From: Xanthomonas theicola
GTDB lineage: Bacteria; Pseudomonadota; Gammaproteobacteria; Xanthomonadales; Xanthomonadaceae
DNA length: 64,000 nt
Assembly: GCF_014236795.1 (NCBI RefSeq)
Contig: NZ_CP049017.1
Coordinates: forward strand, 4,194,001-4,258,000
Reading direction: 5' to 3'
Positions within the stretch are counted from its first letter, which is position 1, and the number at the start of each line of letters is the position of its first letter. Position numbers and translations under genes: made by a program. Of the stretch, positions 18,748 through 28,458 are shown one piece after another. The notes below the pieces were generated by a model. That model searched no databases and was not told the origin of the DNA. It saw nothing but the letters and a program-made list of their open reading frames with translations.

Positions 18748-19695
18748 TCAGGCGTCGGTGGGACGCGTCTGGCGCAGGAAGTGGCCGGTCACCAGCCAGG
18801 CGCCGAGCCAGCCGAGCAACAGCGTGCCGAGCAGCACCAGCGAGGCATGCAGCGCGTCCAGGCCGTGCAGCGCGAAATGGCTGCCGTAGCTGTCGGCCAG
18901 TTCCGCCAGCGGCGGCCCCAGCGCCATCCCGGAGGCGGCGATCAGGCCCAGCGCCAGCACCCCGGCGCCGAAGCCGTACCATGCGCCCAGGTACAGGAAC
19001 GGGCGGCGGATGAAGCCGTCGCTGGCGCCGAGCAACTGCAGCACGCCGATCTCCTCGCGCCGCGACTGGATGTCCAGTCGCACGGTATTGCCGACCACCA
19101 GCGCCGCGCCGGCGCCGAGCAGCACCGACAGCACCTGCACCAAGCGCTCGCCGAAACGCAGCCAGCCGTCCAGGCGCTTGCGCCACAGCGCATCGTGCTG
19201 GACCAGGTCGGCCTGCGGCAGCGCGCTCAGCGCCGCCGCCAGCGGCGCGTCGTCGGCGCTGGACGGGGTGACCACCAACAGGGTCGGCAGCGGGTTGTCG
19301 TCGAGCGCGTCCAGCGCCTCGCCGAGCCCGGCGCTGTCGCGCAGTTCGGCCATGCCCTGCGCGGGCGTGCGCAGCGCCACCGCGGCGACGTCGGCGCGGC
19401 CGCGCAAGGTCGCGGCCAACGCATTCGCCGCGGCGGCATCGACCGCGGTCTTCAGGAATACATTGATGTCGCGCGACTGCTGCACGCTGCCGGCGAAGTG
19501 CTTGAGGTTGTCCAGCGCGATCGACAGTCCCAGCGGCAGCGCCAGGGCCAGGGCCATCACCGCCATCGTCAGCAGCGTCGCCCACGGCTTGCGCATGGCC
19601 CGGCCGAGGCTGTAGGCGATGCTGTGCAGGTGGTGGTCCCACCACACGCCCAGGCGCGAGGGCGCGGCGGCGCCGGCGGCATTGCGTGCGCTCAT
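18748..19695 (-). CDS. ftsX: cell-division permease-like protein FtsX
   Basis: 315 residues, four helices: one near residues 38-60 (WATLLTMAVMALALALPLGL), then a periplasmic domain with FLKTAVDAAAANALAATLRG, then three C-terminal helices (VLSVLLGAGAALVVGNTV, GFGAGVLALGLIAASGM, LVLLGTLLLGWLGAWLV). The SRREEIGVLQLLGAS coupling segment contacts FtsE. FtsEX transmits ATP hydrolysis to periplasmic amidase activators at the septum. Its start overlaps the ftsE stop. Confidence 0.94.
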   Translation of the reverse strand: MSARNAAGAAAPSRLGVWWDHHLHSIAYSLGRAMRKPWATLLTMAVMALALALPLGLSIALDNLKHFAGSVQQSRDINVFLKTAVDAAAANALAATLRGRADVAAVALRTPAQGMAELRDSAGLGEALDALDDNPLPTLLVVTPSSADDAPLAAALSALPQADLVQHDALWRKRLDGWLRFGERLVQVLSVLLGAGAALVVGNTVRLDIQSRREEIGVLQLLGASDGFIRRPFLYLGAWYGFGAGVLALGLIAASGMALGPPLAELADSYGSHFALHGLDALHASLVLLGTLLLGWLGAWLVTGHFLRQTRPTDA

Positions 19696-20378
19696 TCGGC
19701 CAGGTCCTGCGGGGAGATGTCGTCGACCAGGCGGCCGTGGTCCAGGATCAGCACGCGCTTGCGCATCTGCTTGAGCAGCGCCAAGTCGTGGCTGACCACC
19801 AGCACGCTGGTGCCGCGCGCCGGCAGTTCGGCGAACAGTTGCATGATCTCGGCGGCCAGGGTCGGGTCGAGGTTGCCGGTCGGCTCGTCGGCGACCAGCA
19901 GGCGTGGTTCGCCAACCATCGCCCGGGCGATGCCGACGCGCTGCTGCTCGCCGGCCGACAGCTGCGACGGCAGCGCCTTCTCGCGATGGCTCAACCCCAT
20001 CCGCTCCAGTACCGAACGCACGCGCTTGCCGATCTCGGCGCGGCGGGTGCCGCGCAGGATCAGGGGCAGCGCCACGTTCTCGGCGATGCTGCGGTCCATC
20101 AGCAGGCGGTGGTCTTGGTAGACGGCGCCGACTTCGCGCCGGTGCAGCGGCACGCGCCGCCCGCGCACCTTCAGCAGGTTGCGCTCGCCGAACAGCACCG
20201 CGCCGCGCGACGGACGTTCGCCTAGATGGATCAACTTGAGCAGGGTGCTCTTGCCGGCGCCGGAATGGCCGGTGACGAACAGCATCTCGCCCTCCTCCAC
20301 TTGGAAGCTGACGTCCACCAGCGCCTCGTGGCCACCGGCGTACTGTTTGCTGACATTGTCGAACCGCAGGACGCTCAT
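19692..20378 (-). CDS. ftsE: cell-division ATP-binding protein FtsE
   Basis: 228 residues, a single ABC ATPase domain: Walker [10 protein letters not shown] at 38-46, Q-loop YQDHRLL, signature [15 protein letters not shown], Walker [14 protein letters not shown] and switch His VVSHD. It pairs with FtsX, encoded immediately downstream with a four-base overlap. First gene of the ftsE-ftsX-regulator-ung run on the minus strand. Confidence 0.95.
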   Translation of the reverse strand: MSVLRFDNVSKQYAGGHEALVDVSFQVEEGEMLFVTGHSGAGKSTLLKLIHLGERPSRGAVLFGERNLLKVRGRRVPLHRREVGAVYQDHRLLMDRSIAENVALPLILRGTRRAEIGKRVRSVLERMGLSHREKALPSQLSAGEQQRVGIARAMVGEPRLLVADEPTGNLDPTLAAEIMQLFAELPARGTSVLVVSHDLALLKQMRKRVLILDHGRLVDDISPQDLAE

Positions 20379-20447
20379 CCGGCGATTATGCCGGAGCGGC
20401 CCGGGTATTCGTCCACCGTGCGCATGCGGCGACGGTGGACCACCGGT

Positions 20448-22220
20448 TCAGGAGTTGGACACCAGCGAACGCAACCTGCGGCCGAGACGGGTCAGGAACG
20501 AATCGTTCGCCGCCTCGCCCGGCGCGGCGGCACGCCCGCCTTGGCGCGCGTCCTTGATCGGCGTGGCCGCGACCTGCACCGGCTTGGCCGGCGCTTCGGC
20601 GGCCGGCGCTTTGGCGCCGTCCAGCGGACGGCCGCCGCGACGGCGCCGGCGCTTGCGCGGCGGGCGCTCGCCGTCCACCGCGGGCGCGCCGTCGGCCACC
20701 GCGCGGCGCGGCTTGGGGGTGGCCGCGGCGACCGACGCCACGGCCGCCGCCTCGGTCGCGACTGCCGCTGCCGCCGGGTCTGCGGCGGCCCCGGCGGTTG
20801 CGCCGGCCTCGGCCGGACGCGGGGTCCGCGGGCGGCGCGGCCTGCCGTCGGCGCCGCGCGATTCGCCACGGCCGGCAGCGCCGCCAGCTCCGCTGTGGCC
20901 GGCGCCGGGCTTGCCGCGGCCACCGCCGCCGCGGCGCTGTTCGTCGGCCTCGCGCTGCGCGCGCGCCTCGCGGAAGATGGCGCCGATGCTTTCGTCGGCA
21001 TCGGCCGGCTCGCCCTCGACCGCCGCGCGCGGGGTGCGCGGCAGCGCCACCAGCAGTCCGGCGGTGACCGGCTTGACCGGGATCTTCTGCTCGATGTAGG
21101 CTTCGATGTCCGGCAGGCTCATCGCATAGCGCTCGCAGGCGAAGCTGATCGCGTCGCCTTCCTCGCCCAACCGCGCGGTGCGGCCGATGCGGTGCACGTA
21201 GTCCTCGGCGTCGAACGGCAGGTCGTAGTTGTAGACGTACTTGACGCCGTCGATGTGCAGGCCGCGCGCGGCCACGTCGGTGGCGACCAGGATTTCCAGC
21301 TGGCCCTTCTGGAAGCGGTTGAGCAGGGTCTCGCGCTTCTTCTGCGGCACGTCGCCGGACAGCACGCCGACCCGGTAGCCGTTGCGCTCCAGCGAGCGCG
21401 CCACGCGCTCGACGAAGGCCTTGGTGTTGACGAACAGCATGGTGCGCGCGCCCTCGCTGCGCGACAGCAGGCCCAGCAGCAGGGCCTGCTTCTCCTCGTC
21501 GGAGGGGAAGTAGATGCGCTGGCGCACGCGCGCGGCGGTGATGCTCTCGGTCTCGACGACCAGCTTCTCCGGCTCGTTCATGTGCTCGTAGGCCAGCTCC
21601 AGCACGCGGTGGCTGAGGGTGGCCGAGAACAGCAGCGTCTGCCGGGTGCCGCGCTCGGGCATGCGCCGCAGCAGGAAGCGGATGTCCTTGATGAAGCCCA
21701 GGTCGAACATGCGGTCGGCCTCGTCCAGCACGCAAATCTCGCAGGCGTGCAGCGAGACCACCTTGTGCTGCTTGACATAGTCGATCAGGCGGCCGGGGGT
21801 GGCGATGATCACGTCCACGCCCTGCTGCAGCAGTTCGCGCTGCTTGTCGTAGTCCACGCCGCCATAGACCAGCGCGAAGCGCAGGCCGAGGTCGGCGCCG
21901 AACTTGACCGCGTCCTTGTGGATCTGGATCGCCAGCTCGCGGGTCGGAGCCAGGATCAGCGCGCGCGGATCCTCCGGCTTGCGATCGGCCAGCGCCGGGC
22001 GGCTGAGCAGGCGATTCATCACCGTCACCAGGAACGCCAGGGTCTTGCCGGTGCCGGTCTGGGCCTGGCCGGCCACGTCGCGGCCCGGCAGGGCCACCGG
22101 CAGGGTCAGCGCCTGGATCGGCGTGCAGCGGGTGAAGCCGGCGCCTTCGAGTCCTGCCAGCAACGCCGGCTGCAGTTCGAACGCGGAAAAAGTCACATCG
22201 GTCAGCGGTTTGTCGCTCAT
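20448..22220 (-). CDS. rhlB: ATP-dependent RNA helicase RhlB
   Basis: 590 residues. DEAD-box core: Q motif [13 protein letters not shown], motif I AQTGTGKT, Ia [26 protein letters not shown], and [10 protein letters not shown]. The disordered Gly/Arg/Pro/Ala tail (residues about 400-590, with [11 protein letters not shown]) is the Xanthomonas form and far longer than the E. coli tail. RhlB unwinds structured mRNA for the degradosome. Two ATGs are adjacent (22223 and 22220); I use the second, which gives the [11 protein letters not shown] start familiar from Xanthomonas RhlB. Divergent from trxA across a 201-base gap. Confidence 0.94.
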   Translation of the reverse strand: MSDKPLTDVTFSAFELQPALLAGLEGAGFTRCTPIQALTLPVALPGRDVAGQAQTGTGKTLAFLVTVMNRLLSRPALADRKPEDPRALILAPTRELAIQIHKDAVKFGADLGLRFALVYGGVDYDKQRELLQQGVDVIIATPGRLIDYVKQHKVVSLHACEICVLDEADRMFDLGFIKDIRFLLRRMPERGTRQTLLFSATLSHRVLELAYEHMNEPEKLVVETESITAARVRQRIYFPSDEEKQALLLGLLSRSEGARTMLFVNTKAFVERVARSLERNGYRVGVLSGDVPQKKRETLLNRFQKGQLEILVATDVAARGLHIDGVKYVYNYDLPFDAEDYVHRIGRTARLGEEGDAISFACERYAMSLPDIEAYIEQKIPVKPVTAGLLVALPRTPRAAVEGEPADADESIGAIFREARAQREADEQRRGGGGRGKPGAGHSGAGGAAGRGESRGADGRPRRPRTPRPAEAGATAGAAADPAAAAVATEAAAVASVAAATPKPRRAVADGAPAVDGERPPRKRRRRRGGRPLDGAKAPAAEAPAKPVQVAATPIKDARQGGRAAAPGEAANDSFLTRLGRRLRSLVSNS

Positions 22221-22421
22221 CATTCCATCTTCGTCAGGCCACCCCGCCCGAAGCGTAAGGTCGCGGCTTGCATCGTCCCCGGCAGCACCGCACACTGGCG
22301 ACCGCCATGCCGGGTCGCGCGACAGGGGGAATCCCTTGATTTCGCCGCGCAATGCCCCAGTTTACCGCAATGCGGTGGCCACCCGGTCCGGTTGGTCGCC
22401 TTGCCCCAGGAGATGCCCCAA

Positions 22422-22763
22422 GTGAGCGATAAGGTCCTACACGTCGGCGACGCCGATTTCGATACCGCGGTGCTGCAGTCCGGCGAGCCGGTCCTGGTGG
22501 ACTTCTGGGCGGAATGGTGCGGTCCGTGCAAGATGATCGCCCCAGTGCTGGACGACCTGGCCGACGCCTACGACGGCAAGCTCAAGGTGGCCAAGGTCAA
22601 CGTGGACGAGAACCGCGCCACCGCGATCAAGTACCACGTGCGCTCGATCCCGATGCTGCTGCTGTTCAAGGATGGCCAGGTCCAGGCCACCCAGATCGGC
22701 GCGGTCGGCAAGGGCCAGCTGACCCAGATGATCGACAAGACCCTGGGCGGCGCCGCTGCCTGA
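22422..22763 (+). CDS. trxA: thioredoxin 1
   Basis: 113 residues; active site [10 protein letters not shown] near residue 31 and cis-Pro in IPMLLLF. It is the cytosolic dithiol reductant for ribonucleotide reductase and other enzymes. I choose GTG 22422 because AGGAG lies nine bases upstream; an in-frame ATG at 22413 overlaps that ribosome site. The trxA-rho order is common in gammaproteobacteria. Confidence 0.95.
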   Translation: MSDKVLHVGDADFDTAVLQSGEPVLVDFWAEWCGPCKMIAPVLDDLADAYDGKLKVAKVNVDENRATAIKYHVRSIPMLLLFKDGQVQATQIGAVGKGQLTQMIDKTLGGAAA

Positions 22764-22924
22764 GGCGCCTGCCTGCGGCCGTTCCGGGGTTCGGCGCTGC
22801 GCCCCCGGGCCGCAGCCGTAGTGCCGCGGCCGGCCGGCTGAATCGCCCGGTAACGCCTGCTTGCCGTCGCTGCCAGGCGATGATAGTGTCGGCGCATCCG
22901 GTGGCACTCGCGCACCGCACCCCC

Positions 22925-22945
22925 TCTAGAAGATTCTCTTCTAGA
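22925..22945 (+). promoter_or_regulatory. hairpin in the rho leader
   Basis: TCTAGAAGA and TCTTCTAGA are perfect nine-base arms around TTC, 63 bases before the rho start. It is AT-rich in a GC-rich setting and could be an operator or an RNA element in the rho leader; rho is autoregulated through its leader in E. coli. Confidence 0.4.
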
Positions 22946-23007
22946 CCCCTTCCCAACCCGTTTGCCCCCACGCTGGGCGCTCGCACTCATAGCGAGGAGT
23001 CACCACT

Positions 23008-24750
23008 TTGTCCGATAACATCACCACCGAACCCGGGAGCGTCGAGGCCCCCGCCGAAAAGCGCGCGCGCAAGCCGCGCGTCAGCAAGGCCGTCGCCGAC
23101 GCTGAAGGCGGAGCCGACCACGGCGCGCCAGCACAGCCGAACCTGCCGCTGAACCCGGCGCCGGTCCAAGCCGAAGCGCCCCGCTCCGCCGTGCAGGCAC
23201 CGTCGCCGCCCCCGTCCCAGCCGGCTTCCGCCGCCGCCGCCCAGGGCCAGGGCGGCAACCCCAACGACGGCGGCGAAGCGCGCGAGCCGCGCGATGGCGG
23301 CAATCTGCGCTTCAACAACCAGAATCCGCAGAACCAGAACAGCCAGCAGGGCAATCGCCGCGACCGCTTCCGCAACCGCCGCGACCGCAACCGCGAGCGG
23401 TTCCCGGACAACGGCCTGCCCAACGACAACGGCGCCAACGAAGTGTTCGTGCCGCGCCCGCACGCCAACGTGCCAGAAGGCTTCCCGATCTATTCGCTGA
23501 GCGACCTGAAGCGGATGCCGGCGCAGAAGCTGCTGGACATCGCCGAGCAGCTCAACATCCAGGACGGCGTGGCCCGCGCGCGCAAGCAGGACGTGATCTT
23601 CGCGCTGCTGAAGGTGCTGACCCGCCACGGCGAAGGCGTCGCCGCCGACGGCGTGCTGGAGATCCTGCCGGACGGCTTCGGCTTCCTGCGCGCGGCCGAG
23701 GCCAGCTACCTGGCCGGCCCGGACGACACCTACATCTCGCCCAGCCAGATCCGCCGCTTCAACCTGCGTACCGGCGACCACCTGTCCGGCCGCATCCGCT
23801 TCCCCAAGGACGGCGAACGCTACTTCGCGCTGTCGATCGTCGACACGATCAACGGCGAGCCGCTGGAAGCGAGCAAGAACAAGGTGCTGTTCGAGAACCT
23901 GACCGCGCTGTTCCCGCGCAAGCGCTTCACCCTGGAACGCGGCAACGGGTCCTCGGAAGACATCTCCGGGCGCATCCTCGACCTGATGGCGCCGCAGGGC
24001 AAGGGCCAGCGCGCGCTGATCGTGTCCCCGCCCAAGGCCGGCAAGACCATGCTGATGCAGCAGGTGGCCACGGCGATCACCACCAACCATCCCGACGTGC
24101 ACATGATCGTGCTGCTGATCGACGAGCGGCCGGAAGAAGTGACCGAAATGCAGCGCACCGTGCGCGGCGAGGTCATCTCCTCCACCTTCGACGAGCCGGC
24201 CGCGCGCCACGTGCAGGTCGCCGAGATGGTGATCGAGCGCGCCAAGCGCCTGGTCGAGCACAAGAAGGACGTGGTGATCCTGCTCGACTCGATCACTCGC
24301 CTGGCCCGCGCCTACAACAACGTGGTGCCGTCCTCCGGCAAGGTGCTCAGCGGCGGCGTCGACGCCAACGCGCTGCACCGCCCGAAGCGCTTCTTCGGCG
24401 CGGCGCGCAACGTGGAGGAAGGCGGCTCGCTGACCATCATCGCCACCGCCCTGGTCGAGACCGGCAGCAAGATGGACGAGGTGATCTACGAGGAGTTCAA
24501 GGGCACCGGCAACAGCGAAGTGCACCTGAACCGCCGTATCGCCGAGAAGCGCGTGTACCCGGCGATCGACATCAACCGTTCCGGCACCCGCCGCGAAGAC
24601 CTGTTGATCGAGCCGGAGCTGCTGCAGAAGATCTGGATCCTGCGCAAGCTGCTGCATCCGATGGACGAGATCGCGGCAATGGAATTCCTGCTGGACAAGA
24701 TGAAGAACACCAAGTCCAACGACGAGTTCTTCGGTTCGATGAAGCGCTGA
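23008..24750 (+). CDS. rho: transcription termination factor Rho with a long N-terminal extension
   Basis: 580 residues against 419 in E. coli. The TTG start has GAGGAG ten bases upstream. Residues about 1-160 are a disordered extension rich in Ala/Pro and then Gln/Asn/Arg (for example [20 protein letters not shown]). The canonical core follows: Rho N-terminal helices ([20 protein letters not shown]), the RNA-binding OSB fold ([14 protein letters not shown]), Walker [13 protein letters not shown], Walker [17 protein letters not shown], and the Q/R loops. Co-directional with trxA. Confidence 0.96.
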   Translation: MSDNITTEPGSVEAPAEKRARKPRVSKAVADAEGGADHGAPAQPNLPLNPAPVQAEAPRSAVQAPSPPPSQPASAAAAQGQGGNPNDGGEAREPRDGGNLRFNNQNPQNQNSQQGNRRDRFRNRRDRNRERFPDNGLPNDNGANEVFVPRPHANVPEGFPIYSLSDLKRMPAQKLLDIAEQLNIQDGVARARKQDVIFALLKVLTRHGEGVAADGVLEILPDGFGFLRAAEASYLAGPDDTYISPSQIRRFNLRTGDHLSGRIRFPKDGERYFALSIVDTINGEPLEASKNKVLFENLTALFPRKRFTLERGNGSSEDISGRILDLMAPQGKGQRALIVSPPKAGKTMLMQQVATAITTNHPDVHMIVLLIDERPEEVTEMQRTVRGEVISSTFDEPAARHVQVAEMVIERAKRLVEHKKDVVILLDSITRLARAYNNVVPSSGKVLSGGVDANALHRPKRFFGAARNVEEGGSLTIIATALVETGSKMDEVIYEEFKGTGNSEVHLNRRIAEKRVYPAIDINRSGTRREDLLIEPELLQKIWILRKLLHPMDEIAAMEFLLDKMKNTKSNDEFFGSMKR

Positions 24751-24772
24751 GGCCAGGCGCCGGCACGACCGC

Positions 24773-24798
24773 GAACGCCCCGCTTCGGCGGGGCGTTC
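24773..24798 (+). terminator. hairpin after rho
   Basis: GAACGCCCCGC-TTCG-GCGGGGCGTTC: eleven perfect pairs capped by an extra-stable UUCG loop, 23 bases after the rho stop. The T tract is poor (TGCGTT), so it may be a weak terminator or an mRNA-protecting end. Confidence 0.65.
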
Positions 24799-24885
24799 TG
24801 CGTTCCGGGAGCAGGCTCCCGGCAGGCCGCGGCCCAACTGGCGCGGGCATCGCGCCGCGGTCCCGGCCCGCGGCCGTGCCACCAC

Positions 24886-24915
24886 GCTCCCGGCCCGGCA
24901 TGCCGGGCCGGGAGC
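24886..24915. repeat. 30-bp perfect palindrome
   Basis: GCTCCCGGCCCGGCA is followed at once by its exact reverse complement, with no loop. A smaller GGGAGC-AG-GCTCCC dyad lies at about 24805-24818, so the core GGGAGC recurs in this 265-base gap between rho and the next gene. Confidence 0.6.
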
Positions 24916-25015
24916 CCGCAGGTTCGGCGCTTGCGTCCGCCAGCGCCCGGATCCGACCGGTTTTCGACATGGCGCCGGCGATGCTGACCCGGCCCCCATC
25001 CGCCGCGCCGCCGCC

Positions 25016-25768
25016 ATGGACTCCACTGTCGCCAAAGTCGCACCGGTCACCCTGGGGTTCTGGGTGATGAAGATCTGTGCGACCACGCTCGGCGAGACCG
25101 CTGGCGATTTGCTGTCGATGACGCTGGACGTCGGCTACGCGATGAGCAGCGTCTTACTGATCGGCGTGTTCCTGTTGTCGCTGTGGGCGCAGTTGCGCAC
25201 CCGCCGATTCCATCCGTGGCTGTACTGGTGGGTGATCCTGACCACCAGCACCGCTGGCACCACCCTGTCGGACTACATGGACCGCAGCCTGGGCCTGGGC
25301 TACGCGCAAGGTGCGTTGCTGCTGAGCGGCGGCCTGGCGTTGACCCTGGGCGCCTGGTGGCTGAGCGAACGCAGCCTGTCGGTCAGCCGGATCGGCGGGG
25401 GCCGCGCGGAAGTCTTCTACTGGATGGCGATCCTGTTCTCCAATACGCTCGGCACCGCGCTGGGGGACTACCTGGCCGACAGTTCGGGACTGGGTTTCCT
25501 CGGCGGCGCGGCGCTGATCGCGGGGGCGCTCGCCACGATCGTCCTGGCCTACGCGTTCACCCGCATCGACCGTGTGCTGCTGTTCTGGGCCGCCTTCGTG
25601 CTGACCCGTCCATTCGGCGCCACGTTCGGCGACCTGCTGACCAAGCCGACGGCAAAGGGCGGATTGGATCTGGGCACCCTGGGCGCGTCGCTGGTGCTGG
25701 CCGGCATCCTTGTCGCGATGCTGTATGCGACCACGCGCAACCGCACGATCCCGCGTACGTCCGCGTAG
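25016..25768 (+). CDS. DUF347/COG4705-type multi-span membrane protein
   Basis: 250 residues with about eight hydrophobic helices arranged as four similar pairs. Each repeat contains a Thr/Gly-Asp signature: [47 protein letters not shown] and [15 protein letters not shown]. This internal repetition of conserved T/N-x-G-x-x-x-G-D is diagnostic of the DUF347 repeat family in the inner membrane. The buried Asp residues suggest ion or metal transport, but the substrate is not established here. Confidence 0.8.
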   Translation: MDSTVAKVAPVTLGFWVMKICATTLGETAGDLLSMTLDVGYAMSSVLLIGVFLLSLWAQLRTRRFHPWLYWWVILTTSTAGTTLSDYMDRSLGLGYAQGALLLSGGLALTLGAWWLSERSLSVSRIGGGRAEVFYWMAILFSNTLGTALGDYLADSSGLGFLGGAALIAGALATIVLAYAFTRIDRVLLFWAAFVLTRPFGATFGDLLTKPTAKGGLDLGTLGASLVLAGILVAMLYATTRNRTIPRTSA

Positions 25769-25825
25769 AGATCGTGTAGCGATCGCCCGACAGGCAAGTG
25801 CCCCCGCGCCGCGCTCGCGCTCGGC

Positions 25826-26417
25826 TGCCCTGCAGCGGCGTCAGCTGGCGCGGGCCGTTGCTGTCGATCATGCAGACGCCGCCGGCCGGCAGCGTATTCG
25901 GAGAACACCCTGCCTCGTCCGCGCCGGTGGCCCAGGATGCGCGCTGGCGCGGGACGGACGCGTAGCCGACCCAGCGGCCATCGTCGCCGGCCGCGCCAGC
26001 GGCGGCCCGGTCTGGCATAGCGCAGGTACGCGCACCGTCCGATACGGCGCCGTGGCGTCCTTGCCCTCGGTTGGCACGCGGAAGGTCCACGTCCGCGTCG
26101 CTGGCGAGGATGTCGCGCAGCTTCTTCATGTCGTTCTCGGAGGCGACGCTCTGCAGGTCGACCTGCTCGACCGCGGCAGCGGCGCGACGCGGCCGTCGCG
26201 CGCGACCTTGAGCGCCAGATAGGCCGTCCCCGAGGCACCGACGCGATACGCCGCTTCCGGGTAGCGCGGCGGCGGCATTTTCCCCGGGATCACCGCACGG
26301 CGATCGCTGCGGTCTTAGGCGGCGAAGCTGGCCGGTGCCGGCGAACGCGGCGGCCGCCGGCAGCGCCAACGGCAGACCGTACCACTGCCGCGTCGAGAGC
26401 CCTGATCTGCGATGCAT
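25826..26417 (-). pseudogene. decayed exported protein with a TonB C-terminal-like domain
   Basis: ATG 26417 opens a signal-like N-terminus ([20 protein letters not shown], then AAAAFAG). A TonB_C-like stretch [24 protein letters not shown] follows near 26275-26200, but in another frame. Further parts ([47 protein letters not shown]) need additional frame changes. At least two or three indels are therefore present and no complete protein can be made. The TonB_C label rests on one short block. Confidence 0.4.
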
Positions 26418-26476
26418 CGCGCCATCCCTGCATGGAGGCAGCCCCGATCGCAGCGCAGCCGGCAGGCGCAGGCAAC

Positions 26477-28220
26477 TCAGGGCAGGCGCAGCGACGACGG
26501 ATACGGCGGCGCGTCCGGATAGTCGTCTTCGCGCAGCCGGGCCTGCAGGTCGCGCCACCACTGCGGATCGAACAGCTCGCCGTGGACGCGCTTGACCGCC
26601 TCCAGCGAGGCCGCGGGCAGGCCCATGAACAGCGCGAACCGTTCCGGAAACACGTCGCGCGCGGCGACATGGAACCAGGGTTCGGCGGACATCGCCTCCT
26701 CCTCGTTGCGCGGCTGCGGCCAGTCGCGGAAGGTGCAGTCGGCGACCAGGCACAGCTCGTCGTAGTTGTAGAACACCGCGCGGTCCCTGCCGCGACACGC
26801 CGAAATTCTTCAGCAGCATGTCGCCGGGGAAGATGTTGTTGCGCGCCATGTCCTTGATCGCCTGCGCATAGTCCAACGCGGCCTCGCGCGCTGCCTCGGC
26901 GGTCTGCTCGCGCAGGTACAGGTTCAGCGGGCGCAGGCGCCGCTGCACGTAGCACAGCTCGAAGATCAGGTCCTCGCCGTCCTCGCGCAGGCTGCGCACG
27001 CAGTCTTGCAGCAGCTCGGCGAGCAGCGCCGGGGCGAAGCGCGCGCGCGGGAACCGCAGCGAGCGGTATGGCTGCGCGTCGAGCAGGCGGCCGACCCGGT
27101 CCAGGTTGAACACCAGCGCGTACTTGTCCTCGACCTGCTCGCGGCTCATCGTCTTCGGATAGGCGAGGCGGTCGCGGATCAGCTTGAACACCAGCGGATA
27201 GCTGGGCAGGGTGAACACCGACATGACCATGCCCGGCGTGCCCTCGGCGTGCACCAGTTGCTCGCTGGCCTGGGCCTGGAAGTGCCGGAAGAAGGTGCGG
27301 AAGCGCTCGGTCTTGCCCTGCTTGGCGCGGCCGAGCATCGTGTACAGCTCGTCGATCGGCTTGTGCGGCAGCAGGCTGCGCAGGAACACCACCGCGTCGC
27401 CGACGGTGGGCAGGTCGGCCTGGAAATAGCTGCGCGAGATGCCGAACAGCTGCGCCACGTCGTTGCGCCTGGTCAGTACCGCCTCGGCGCGCAGGCCGGC
27501 GCCGTCGTTGACCAGCGCGATCACGCAGGGCGAGAAGCGATGCTCGCCGAACACGCGGCCGACCAGATAGGCGCGGCGCTCGCGGTAGAACACCGTCTCC
27601 AGCAATTCGATGCCGCGCACCGGCTGCTCGCCCCAGTGCGCCAGATCGTCCTGCAGGCGCACCGCGATGGCCGCGGCGCAGCGCGTGCGGTGCGCGTACG
27701 GCAGGTCGAACGGGTAATCGCCGAGCACGCGCACGAACGCGTCCACCGGCCGCGTTTCCGAGACGGCGTAGTTGTGCCGCGCCACCGGGTGGGTGATTGC
27801 GTCGGTGGGCTCGATGTCCAGCGCGACGAATTCGATCCGCGTGTCCACGCCCTGGGTACGGAAGAAGCGCCGTGTCAGCGTGTTGTAGAAGCTCTTTTAC
27901 AGTTCCTGGTCGATCAGCCCGTGCAATTGCGCGGCGAAGCCGTCGCGCACCTGCGCCCACAGCGCGCGGTCGTGGGTCTGGCCAAGCAACAGCGTGCGCA
28001 GGCGCAGCATGCACTCGCCGATGCAGCGGTCGTACAGCGCGATGCGCTCGACCGCGTCGTTGCGCGCGGCGTTCCAGTCACGGCTCTCGAAGCGGCGGCG
28101 GGCGCGGCCGCTGATCCGCGCGAAGCGCGCGTGGTAGTCCTCGAACGCATCGCAGATGGTGCGCGCCACGGCGGCGGCGCGGGGCGCGGCGGGCACGGGC
28201 GGATCGGGCGCGGTGGTCAT
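26477..28220 (-). pseudogene. aceK: isocitrate dehydrogenase kinase/phosphatase, broken by a stop and a frameshift
   Basis: From ATG 28220 the frame reads 107 residues and meets TAA at 27897-27899, where the family has Tyr ([24 protein letters not shown]). The same frame then runs on cleanly for some 370 codons, with [40 protein letters not shown] and the kinase catalytic region. A frameshift near 26785 (FGVSRQG then PRG) moves the C-terminus to a third frame, recovering [16 protein letters not shown] and the normal end. The restored protein has full AceK length. AceK toggles the activity of dimeric isocitrate dehydrogenase at the glyoxylate branch. Confidence 0.85.
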
Positions 28221-28458
28221 GGCCGCAGTCTACCCGCGCGCGCGGCGGCGCCGGCACGACCGCCAGCCGCCGCTCTTGCGCGCGGGCTGCCAGAAACCCC
28301 GGCGCCGCGCGCCACGATTTGGCGCATGGCGCGTCATCAACGTGTAATGAAGACGTCAGTGCCGCGTCGTCGTCGGCCGCCAGACTGGCCTGCCTTCGCC
28401 GGTGCGGCCGCTGGCCGCCCGGCACTTCGACACCTTTGCATGCCTGTTGGGAGAGCAC

